Below, piece after piece: positions 55,173 to 64,000 of a stretch of 64,000 nucleotides of DNA. Every line of letters begins with the position of its first letter. The first letter of the stretch is position 1. Below the pieces are notes generated by a model. It was not told where the DNA came from. It saw nothing but the letters and a program-made list of their open reading frames with translations, and did not search any database. This DNA is from Symbiodinium kawagutii (Eukaryota > Sar > Dinophyceae > Suessiales > Symbiodiniaceae), in assembly GCA_009767595.1 (NCBI GenBank), contig VSDK01012259.1, positions 1 through 64,000 of the forward strand. The letters are read 5' to 3'. A program made the translations under genes and the position numbers.

Positions 55173-55629
55173 TAACCATTGGCCAACCCTTGGAGCAGGG
55201 GAATGGAAGTGGAAAGAGATGGGAACATAGCCATAGTCATAGGGCCAAATGGAGGACCATAAAGCCATAGCCATGGTGGTACCCCCTGAGCATCACGCAA
55301 CTGCGAGAAGTTGCCTTGTCAAAGCACTGACTGAGACAACTTTGGTGAGGGAACGTTGCCTGGTGACTTTTGGCTGCTAGGCCAATCAATTTCAACCTCT
55401 GTGTGCTGTGGAGCCCTTGATTTTGCAGGTCTGCTCACATAAAAATCATCAGACATCGAGAATATACAGATATATAACCTTCAACAAAGATATGTGTTCT
55501 TGAGCCGACCATTGTGTTGCCTTCGAATTTCAGGCTGAAATAGTCTGAAGGTATATGAAAGTTGAATATCAATTGTCATTAGTTGATTATCAGCCAATTT
55601 CAACCATTATACACATGTATGCATGTATA

Positions 55630-55765
55630 TAAATGTAAAAATAAATATATATATATATATATATAAATATAGCAATATATATATATATATATATAAATAT
55701 AGCAATATATATATACATATACATACATCCATATATAAATATGTATATATAAATATTACTATATA
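55630..55765. repeat. AT microsatellite with internal duplication
   Basis: Two copies of ATATATAAATATAGCAATAT within a (TA)n tract. Confidence 0.9.
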
Positions 55766-55939
55766 CATACATGTGTTGACCCATGGCCATATGACCTGGT
55801 AGCACTGCTACTGCGGCAACTTCACCATGGCCTTCAGTGCATTCGGAGCAGTAATTCTTCTGTCGCCAAGTGGTGCCTTGGCTGGTGCTCAGTGCTGGTT
55901 GATTCGTGGCTGGGGGGTGGTGCATGGCCGATGAATGGC

Positions 55940-56200
55940 GGATGGTTGATTGGTATGATTGAGTTATGGTTGAATAGTATGGTTAAATAGTATGGTTGAT
56001 GGCTGATTAGTATGGTTGAATAGACAGGTTGATGGTTGATTAGTATGCTTGATTAGTATGGCTGATGATACTGATGAACTGCTGATCAATGGTTGGTAAA
56101 AGGTCCATATTGGTTGATCATGGATGATTCATCCATTGCTGATTAGTGATTGATTGGTGGATAAATATCGGATAATGATTGGATAATGGTTGAGTTGACA
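55940..56200. repeat. TGGTTGAT(TAG) periodic tract
   Basis: Repeated GTATGGTTGATTAG/GTATGGTTGAATAG words at roughly 10-15 base spacing. The same words form tracts at 49380-49510 and 61600-61800. Confidence 0.75.
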
Positions 56201-56426
56201 AATTGTCGATTTGGTTGACATCGATTCATAGGCATAAGCAACCTCAAAAACCACTGGATTCACATGCTGATAACCAGTGTCTATCCAGCTATCATTGTTG
56301 CTTATTATCCTCCATTATCAATCAACATGAAACTATCAATTACCCATCATTTAAGCATCATTTCACCAACCATCAACCAGCTTTACAACCATTCTTAGCC
56401 TCTTAATTAACCAATGTCATCAACCA

Positions 56427-56492
56427 TCATCGGCCGGCTGGTTCCCCGTAGCCAGGTATACCACTCGGCCCCTCGCCAGGGGAGTACCCGAA
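56427..56492 (-). CDS. Minus-strand exon (FGYSPGEGPSGIPGYGEPAG), possibly terminal
   Basis: After CACACCAG the frame runs 21 codons to TGA. Gly/Pro-rich. If the TGA is used, one minus-strand gene ends here and the exons below 55.2 kb belong to another. Confidence 0.45.
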   Translation of the reverse strand, partial: FGYSPGEGPSGIPGYGEPAGR

Positions 56493-57199
56493 CTGGTGTG
56501 GTTCACCATGAATTGATGGAGACAGTTCACTACATTTGGGCGTTTCTCAAGTCATGGTGAAATCCAAAATGGTTGGCTTATTAAATTATGTTTAAGAAAC
56601 GATTAAAAGTTGAACTTGACTTCAACTCAACATGGTTTATTATGGTTTATGATTAGTAACTTTTGTTGTTAGTTATAGTTTATGACTAATAACGATTCAA
56701 AATGAAACAAAAACATGTTGAGTTGAAGTCTTTTGGAAGCATCATGGTGTCAGCAAGGTCTGACCCCAAAGGAGCTGTCGACTACTGTGGTCATGCTTCC
56801 GATGTGAGCAGGAAAGGTACTGGCTTTATCCCTGTGCCACTTGGGGTGTTTGACCTGGAGGCTACCCTGCTTTTGTAGGGGTTATTCCAGTGGGTAGCAG
56901 GCTTTCAACCAATAATATCGCCAATCTACTCGGCAGGTTTCATTTCAAGCTCACTGTGCAACTGATTCCATGCTTCCAACACACTGTCTTTGCATCAGAA
57001 ATGGCTTTGCCATCACCAATTGACCGTACATCCCAATGTGATCAAGGAGTTCAGTTGGAACATCCATGTGAGCCATGCACATTGTCATGCAGGGACCAAA
57101 TAGCCGCCGTGCTTGTATTAGCGGAAGGCAGGGATGATTCCTCTTGATGCCCCAGTATTCATCATTCACCATCAGCCATCAGTTGTTGACCATTGTTAA

Positions 57200-57465
57200 T
57201 TAACCCCTGACTGAATTCCTTGGCGTATCATTAACCCATGCATTAACAAACACATCACGGTCTATAGGCTGCACTAGCAAACCATCATTCCCCTGTCTGA
57301 TTGATGAGTAACGGCTACGGATAGCACCGGCTACCCTTGGGAGACCACCCGGCGCCCTTCGAACGGTGCGGTCGTACGTCGTACATTGCGCCAAGGTGCA
57401 AGAGCGCTCTGGCACCTGGTTGGACGGTGAGGATCCCGTGGCACCGCTGCGAGAGGTTTTCCAGT
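57200..57465 (-). CDS. Minus-strand ORF/exon, unknown
   Basis: GC-rich island open for about 88 codons, including RSCTLAQCTTYDRTVRRAPG, LPRVAGAIRSRYSSIRQGND and LVQPIDRDVFVNAWVNDTPR, to a stop near 57200. It could be an exon or an old element ORF. Confidence 0.4.
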
Positions 57466-57595
57466 CGTCGGCTATTCGGTGATATCAAACACATATTTTT
57501 GGAAAACGGATTATCAGTACTATAAAAATTATCAGTTTATCCAAAATTAGTTATCCATAATTAAAATAAACCCTAACTATAAGTAACTATTAGTT

Positions 57596-57669
57596 ATCCA
57601 AAATTGCTATACAGATCATTTTTTGTACAAATTGGAATATTTCTTGATATCAGTATAGCAATTTTGGAT
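57596..57669. mobile_element. Short palindromic element with perfect 17-bp ends
   Basis: ATCCAAAATTGCTATAC (57596-57612) and its exact reverse complement (57653-57669) around a 40-base loop. Confidence 0.75.
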
Positions 57670-57905
57670 ACGGAACTTAGCCCTGCAGCCAGGAACTTAT
57701 CATGTAACTATAACTCTTGATATGTTGACTGATATTCATGCAAGAGATTTTGACTACATATCTTGAACACAAATCGTGTAGCTGCTATTCTCTTACAAAT
57801 GAGACCGGCCAAACATGACGTGAGCAGCCCACAAACTCAGAGCTGAACAGGGGATATTCATGGCCCTTAAGTTGGTGACAACCAACATTCTTTCATACAC
57901 GTGAC

Positions 57906-58024
57906 TTACCCTCTGGTAAACTAACATGGCTGGCTGGAAAATCCACCATGAATGGATGATTTCCTAGGGTTTTCCTAACAAAATGGTCGATTTTCCATGG
58001 CCATGTTAGTTTACCAAAGGGTAA
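57906..58024. mobile_element. Palindromic element, family 3
   Basis: Arms of 25 bases: TTACCCTCTGGTAAACTAAC... at the left and ...GTTAGTTTACCAAAGGGTAA at the right, with one mismatch. The interior has CCACCATGAATGG facing AAATGGTCG. Confidence 0.75.
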
Positions 58025-58692
58025 TAATCTAATGTGTACTTCTGCTTCTGCCATGGGAACGTAAGACCATCAGGTACTGGCGAATACAAGCGCGTACTGA
58101 ATCGTCGGATGTGTATGTATCTCACATGTGTATGAATCTATTTTCTATACAAGAAGCCCGTTGGTCTATGTATGCAATGATCCAAATATGGTCATATGTA
58201 TTGATGTGGGATCGTTGAGTTTGCTATCAACACAAACATGTTTGGGATAATCAGGGAAGTATGCAACTACGGAAAATTTAAAATGACTGCATGGGCTGTA
58301 TAGGTGTGTAGATGTACCACATCTGCACACGCAACGTATCAACAAATGAATGGTGGTGAAATGACATGTGCTACTACAAAAAAAACCTCTGAGAACTATG
58401 AAAATAGCTTTACATAAACATGTAAGTGCTATTCAACAATCATGGTTGTATTTGTTTGTCATGTACTGACCCTGTGATATCCATCCATTCCATCTCCAGG
58501 TCAAAATGAATGGTCCAACAAAAATGCGAGAACATCCCAACAAATGTACAAAGCACTGACTATTTTTGTTGTTTACAAAGAGTGTCAATGTTCGGGGAAA
58601 CGACATCCCCATGGCAAGCCAAAACTGCTTGGATACATTCTGCGAAACCAAGCTGGAAGTCGCAAATCACCCATTTTCAAAAAGTAAACCAG

Positions 58693-58809
58693 CTACAAAG
58701 TGGACCCCTAACCATTTGTACGTTGGTTTATAACTTATCTAACTAGGGTTAACTACCAGTTGTAGGGGTTATAACCCAACTTATAAGTGGTTGGGGGCCC
58801 ACCTTGTAC
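58693..58809. mobile_element. Palindromic element, family 4
   Basis: Left arm CTACAAAGTGGACCCCTAAC, right arm GGTTGGGGGCCCACCTTGTA; imperfect inverted repeats of about 21 bases. Confidence 0.6.
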
Positions 58810-59055
58810 AAATGGTAGATGTTCCATGCAACTTGACTTGGTTGACAAATAGTTGCGCAACTTGGTTGACCTGGTCACTTTCTGGTCACTTTCAATAGGT
58901 AAAGAAAATCGAAACGTTCGTTGACCAGAGACTAACCATGAACCAACCGTAGTTGTTTACCCTTTGTTGTTGGTTAGTATTCTCCTATCATCAACAATTA
59001 ACAACCATCATTAAAATCACTAACCACCAGCCAGGTTAGTTGACCCGAGACTCAC

Positions 59056-59130
59056 TTCACTTGGCCACCCATGGCTGCGCCAAGTGTCCCAGTCCCAACA
59101 GTAGGTGCAGCGAAGCAGTTCCTGGCACTC
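59056..59130 (-). CDS. Minus-strand exon, Trp/Cys-rich (25 codons)
   Basis: Reads ECQELLRCTYCWDWDTWRSH then GWPSE between CGGCTCAG and a perfect donor GTGAGTC. Confidence 0.55.
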
Positions 59131-59180
59131 CTGAGCCGTGGCAGATAAGCGGGGGAGGAGATGCACCGGGACGGGTGAGT

Positions 59181-59300
59181 CATATGGCTATGGGTCCAAA
59201 TTAACCACCAATAATGGTGGATAATAACCAACAAACTATAAGGAAATCAATGGTTAATAGTGGGGAACCAGGGGTACGGGGTTTTGACCCACAGCCATAT
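59181..59300. mobile_element. Palindromic element, family 2
   Basis: Begins CATATGGCTATGGGTCCAAA and ends TTTTGACCCACAGCCATAT. It overlaps no exon and lies 50 bases upstream (on minus) of the 59056-59130 exon. Confidence 0.7.
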
Positions 59301-60095
59301 CCCGTGGTTTCGGGTAAGTCATAGGGGTGCACAAGACATGGATGTTTTACTAGTGGCTAAGATTGGATGATTTGGGGGGGTCCCCTATCTTGAGAAACAA
59401 CCAGATTCCTTCACCACTGGAAGATGGTTGACAGTTGCACGCAAGTGTAAAGACATTAATGCATGCATCTATTGAGGTGTCTCACACGTAAATTCGCACA
59501 CAAATAAATTGCATATATACATACATACAGTACTAGTGTACATATTTATGTGTTCACATGATTGCCGGGATATACCAACAAAAAATATTGCCCGGATGAA
59601 GAATCTAGCAAGCAAATATTGAGGATCCAAGCATACAAATATACAGTAACCTGTTGATGTCAACAATGATTACTCACGAATCACTATGATTCCCAAAAAA
59701 AGATACCATCTACTTCACCCATATCTCTGATTGGCCGCCATGACGAGTTTATCAACTAATCTTGACTATCACCAACCATCACTATTGACCATGAGCAACC
59801 ATTATCCACTATCATCATCCAGTGTCAAACAGTACCGACCATCATTAACCCATCAGCTCACACTGGTCAATTCATTGCTAGTGATAATGTATTGCAGATT
59901 GTCAGAAAAACCGGCACTAACCATTATTGAGCACAAGTGAAACATTGTCAATACATATTAATTCAACATTTGCCCACAACAATTGCTAACCATTACGCAC
60001 CATAACTAACCAGTACTAATATATCAATTCAACATTTGACCATAAAAAAACACCATGGTTTAACCGCTATCCTACCATTGCTAAGCCATGATCAC

Positions 60096-60212
60096 CTCGG
60101 GCTTCCTTGCCCTGGACGTCCTTGCCCTCATCCGGATCCACGGACCGTCGCTGCAGCTCTTTGACAATGCCGGAGAGGGCCTGCGGCCACGCGTGGCGCG
60201 GGTCGCGGGTTG
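60096..60212 (-). CDS. Minus-strand exon (39 codons)
   Basis: Reads TRDPRHAWPQALSGIVKELQ then RRSVDPDEGKDVQGKEAR between AGAGCCAG and GTGATC. One of the clearest exons of the block. Confidence 0.6.
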
Positions 60213-60788
60213 CTGGCTCTTGTCATGTGACTTGGTGGTCAGTTAAGCGCAATGGTGGTGGATGGTCAATCAACAGAATATGTTCAGCATGGTTATGTTT
60301 ATATAGGTGTGATTCAGTGATGGAAATCAGTACTATGCAACGGATATGGGCAACATATTGCATGGACAATTTCAATCACAGTTTCATCATGTCATGGTTC
60401 CAATCACGAATTAATTTCACCATTGGTTAATCAACAAATTTATTGTTTGGTTAGGGCCAGAAAAATCTTGCCATTATCAGCTGTTGTCATGTACAACCAC
60501 TATAAAAATCAATTACTATGCAATAACTCATCACAATATATCAAGATAAAACCATCAATTAACCAGTATTCAACACTTGATGCCATCACCAACCCATTAT
60601 CATACAACCCATGATCAACTCATCATTGTGAGCCATGCCTGATCAGGATCCCATGATTATCCTCATGTTGACTATCATCTATAGCCTATAACAATCATCT
60701 GACCAAACACGAGCCATCAATCAGCCATGATTCACCATTAGCTCATCATCATTACTAGCATTTGGTTACCCTTCTGGTAGCTCCAAAT

Positions 60789-60890
60789 GGGTGTTTCTCA
60801 AAATCGGGGTATCTCCAAATCATCCTTTATCAACCATTTATACGTAATAAATCAACCATTTCAGAGTCCCCCATTTCATAAGAAACCACC
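60789..60890. mobile_element. Palindromic MITE-like element, family 1
   Basis: Begins GGTGTTTCTCAAAATCGGGG and ends CCCATTTCATAAGAAACCACC. Flanked by CAAAT on both sides. Confidence 0.65.
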
Positions 60891-60954
60891 AAATCCCACC
60901 CCCTCGTTGAAAGGCCAAAATATTTTAAAGGCCAAAATTAACAAAATCATCCGA

Positions 60955-61155
60955 CCAAGGTAAGCAACCCTTTTGAAAGGAGTAAGAACCCCATACAGGT
61001 AAACCTGTTTGGGGAAAAAAAGGCCTGTTATGGAAAACAAAAAGGAGGTAAAGCAACCCTACAGGAGTAAGCAACCCTTTTGAAAGGTAAAACCCCATAC
61101 CTCCGCCAAGAGGTACCAAAGGTAAACCTGTTTGGGGAAAAAATAAAGGCCCTTT
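60955..61155. repeat. Two-copy repeat, about 100 bases
   Basis: AAGCAACCCTTTTGAAAGG and AGGTAAACCTGTTTGGGGAA occur twice in the same order (60960 and 61068 starts). The second copy is longer. Confidence 0.8.
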
Positions 61156-61178
61156 AAAAAGCCACTAGTCCTAGGTAC

Positions 61179-61308
61179 CTCCTGGCGGCCTCGCTCGCGC
61201 CTGCCAGCCGCCACCGGCCACCCGTCCCTGTGGCCAACTGTGCCAGCAATGGTGAGACCTGCGGGTAGACCGGCCCCTCCGAAACGACGAAAAATGGCGG
61301 GAGAGGGT
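61179..61308 (-). CDS. Minus-strand exon
   Basis: The favoured frame reads PPFFVVSEGPVYPQVSPLLA then QLATGTGGRWRLAGASEAAR, to a GTACCT donor. A second frame is open. The 5' acceptor is not fixed. Confidence 0.45.
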
Positions 61309-62591
61309 CGATGGTGGTTGAGATGGCTAATGATTAACAATAATTATGGTTAATTATGGTAAGAAAATTGTTCAAAAAGGTTTTTAGAAAATTGTTCAAA
61401 ATGGGTTTATAATTGTGGTCAATTAGGGGTTCAAAGTGGTTAATGATGCTTAATGATGGTGAATACACGATTGATGATGGTTCATGAATGATTCAGATCG
61501 TACTAGATAATTAGTGGTTGATGATGGTTGATAAAAGGGGCTCATAACAGGTAACAATAAAGCTCAAATGGCGACTGATGGTGAACAACAGGGGAATATT
61601 AGCTAAAAAAAAGTGGTTGACCACTGGCTAATTGACGGTTAACTAGTGGCTAATTGATGGTTAACTAATGGTTAGTGATTATTAATAATGGTCAATGCTG
61701 GTAATGATAGTTCAATGAAGAGTACTAGTGGTTGATGTGTGGTTGATTTATCATGTGTGTTTGTGGTTGATGTTGATCTGTGAGTGATTCGTGCTTAGTC
61801 AGGTTGAGTAGTTGTTGATGATTGGTTAATTATACAGTTGGATATCCGTTGGAAGTCTAGAGTCAATGCAATAGATTATTCTGCTTTATCGTCATCCTCA
61901 GCATTCATCAGTATGGGCGGATCATGGGCGGTCTAAAAATCAACAGCTATTCATCAAGTAGAACAACTGCAAACCTTTGTGGCGACAGCTCGCAATTAAG
62001 GAGGGAACCAAATGCAAATGCGTATACAACATAGCTGCAACAATATTGACATGTCAAATACCCACGATTCTGGTGGTAATGCATCAGCATCACATTCAAA
62101 TATTTGCTGATGGCTTTCCCCCTGTGTCCGTCCAGTAAAAAACCATTTGCCAACCACTGTTCATAATCATCATCACCCACACCAATTTGGAGTAGCAACC
62201 AACATGAAAACAACCACAAACAACAAATTACCCTTCCAGTAAGATTCTTTGCTGAATTGATTTGTTGACAGAAAACAAGATGGATGTTTGCCTACTTGCA
62301 AACACATTGCTTATTCCGCCAAATGTCATTACCCAATCGCGAAACCCAGCTTAACTCGGCGATAAGGAGTGAGATTGTAGGTTACACATAACAAATTGGC
62401 TATCCCCACTGATAAAACAATAGCTGATCCTTTTTGCTAGAGAACCAATCCCAACTAAATTAACGTACATGGTCATCAGTAATAATGAGACCCCCCCTCC
62501 CCTTTAGCTATGGTTAATCCAAGTGACCCTTGGACAACCATAAGATCACGAGGCTTAATCCATAAGATAGCCTTGGCAATGGGTCGTCAAA

Positions 62592-62699
62592 CATCCCTTG
62601 GCTCACTCCACGGATGGTTAAGCCATTGGGTTCCCAGGGATGGCCATCCGCCGCTCTCCACCAAGTGGCCAGGAATCCGAGAAGCCGGGGAAGCCCAAC
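62592..62699 (-). CDS. Minus-strand exon candidate
   Basis: After GCCCTCAG, reading VGLPRLLGFLATWWRAADGH then PWEPNGLTIRGVSQG. The plus strand is open as well. Confidence 0.4.
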
Positions 62700-63215
62700 C
62701 TGAGGGCGCCCAACGGTTCACTTGGGACGATGGTTTAGTCGGCTAAACGAATGATGTTAACTAGTGGCCAAATTATAGTTTAGTGAATCATTATTCTTAT
62801 GAACATTTATGAACTATTTGTAGTTGAGATTATTTTGTGAACTATTTGATGAACAGCCAACTTGTGAAGTCAATATAGCAATTGCCGGGTAATCCCCGGA
62901 TGAATTGCCAATGAGCACTCACCAAACTAATGAGGTTAGCATAACTACTTGATCAATGAAGTATTTTTTTGATAAAGTTAACTAGCGGTCATCTAGTGGT
63001 TAGTCAACTTCATACTTGTAAAACAGACCTAATAAAAGCTACCAGCTGATAGTGTTTGCAGTATGGATGATATTGCAGTGTTGAATTGATTGTTGAAGCA
63101 GTACATCTTTTACAAACGGTGAACAGCGAATAGGTCATTGTGGTGATCAACCATGACTAGTACAGGGGTTGAAAACCACTATGCAGGTCAATGAAATTGA
63201 ATCTGTACTACACTC

Positions 63216-63312
63216 AGGCAAACTAACCTGGTAGCGTGGAAACTTTACCATTTATGGCTGGCTTACATGTAAGAAATGGTCGCTTTTCGAGCAACCAGGG
63301 GATCGTTTGCCT
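63216..63312. mobile_element. Palindromic element, family 3, degenerate
   Basis: AGGCAAAC...CCTGGT faces ACCAGG...GTTTGCCT. The interior (ACCATTTATGG, AAATGGTCGC) matches 57906-58024, and a third relative lies at about 50800-50885. Confidence 0.55.
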
Positions 63313-63359
63313 ATGGATTCATGACCAACGAGCGACGATGTGCCCCACGTGCCCCCCCA

Positions 63360-63540
63360 GGTGCGCCCCCAGGTGCGCCCCCACGTGCCCTGCCGCGTGC
63401 GGCGCCCCCAGTGCTGCCGAGCGACCAAAAGGCCCAGCTCCAACCGCTGCCACCCCGGTGCTTCTCGGCGTGACGCCGCCCGGCCATGTGCCACAAATGC
63501 TTCGCCCAGGCGGGGGCCCAGCGACACAAAAACATGGCAC
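63360..63540 (-). CDS. Minus-strand exon candidate, GC-rich
   Basis: Favoured frame VSLGPRLGEAFVAHGRAASR then APGWQRLELGLLVARQHWG. It runs into a tandem GGGGGCGCACCT repeat, which opens several frames. Confidence 0.4.
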
Positions 63541-63589
63541 CACCTGGGCGGATCTGTAGATCGGTGAAAAATCAAAAAATCTAAAATAG

Positions 63590-63683
63590 TGGTTTCTAAA
63601 AATAGGGAACCCCAAAAATGGCTGGTTTATTGTTACAAATAATGAATGATGATTTGGGGGTACCCCTATTTTGAGAAACCACC
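63590..63683. mobile_element. Palindromic MITE-like element, family 1
   Basis: Begins GTGGTTTCTAAAAATAGGG and ends GTACCCCTATTTTGAGAAACC. Flanks AAATA and CAAATA suggest a short target duplication. Confidence 0.7.
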
Positions 63684-64000
63684 AAATAGGATAATTAATA
63701 GTTGATAGACGGTACTATAGTTGTATAAATAGTGGTACTGTGATATCATCATATATGACCATCCAATAGTTGATAGACGGTATTACCATATAGTTGATTG
63801 GATAGCCAATTACATTGTATTGTTAACTGTTGATAGAAGTGCTCTATAAATTTAGTTTTGTATAATTATAATGGTTATCAATCGAATTTTTCGATCAACC
63901 ATCAAATAGTGGCTATTTGATTGATCTGTTTAGTTTTAATAGGGGTATATAAGCACTATGGGTTATCTTATTGTAGGATATGACCATCCAATAGTGGTAC

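Noticed and set aside
1-64000. tRNA, rRNA or spliceosomal RNA genes
   Set aside because: I looked for cloverleaf boxes and conserved rRNA words by eye and saw none. A dedicated search (tRNAscan, Rfam) could not be run.

Overview
The window reads as nuclear DNA of a dinoflagellate, most likely Suessiales or Symbiodiniaceae-like. This rests on several signs read from the sequence: small exons entered at AG, mostly before G; donors that are GT, GC or possibly GA; a plant-type interstitial telomere tract (CCCTAAA); long stretches of simple repeats and palindromic elements; and proteins that look like the dinoflagellate-expanded transposase-derived families as I remember them. No bacterial gene organisation is present. 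Every gene model was made by eye, without transcripts or searches, so exon edges are approximate and phase was checked only where stated.

Layout. 1-4.7 kb: GC-rich repeats, one intronless SR-rich zinc-finger ORF (645-1808), a TGTGTTGG array and a hairpin array. 4.8-23.3 kb: a co-oriented (+) cluster of exon-rich genes. Gene A (4.8-9.4 kb) has an array of nine roughly 45-base exon-like units and ends in a Lys-rich exon. Gene B (about 11.2-15.0 kb) ends in a long Lys/Glu repeat exon. Gene C (15.4-17.5 kb) and gene C2 (17.8-18.9 kb) follow, then gene D (19.2-23.3 kb), a transposase-like family member with an apparent frameshift in a T7 run. 24.0-37.5 kb: three long-ORF genes E, F and G on +. Gene G is cut in two by a 9.3 kb insertion (27286-36606) flanked by CCAT repeats. 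The insertion is a giant imperfect inverted repeat with arms of about 3.7-3.9 kb, and its tip carries G-rich hairpins and a 42-N gap. Joining the flanks across one CCAT restores the reading frame.

37.5-64 kb: AT-rich DNA dominated by degenerate ACCATCA / TGGTTGAT-type words, a 119-bp tandem repeat, a degenerate CTAT/CTGT tract, a telomere-like tract and at least four families of short palindromic elements. Set into it are about 20 short GC-rich islands that read as exons on the minus strand with matching splice sites. They suggest one or two minus-strand genes spanning more than 20 kb. One exon, in the middle of the block, looks transmembrane.

The most unusual items are the giant inverted-repeat insertion with its clean target duplication, the small hairpins inside it that keep their loop while the two stem halves change together, and the micro-exon array of gene A.
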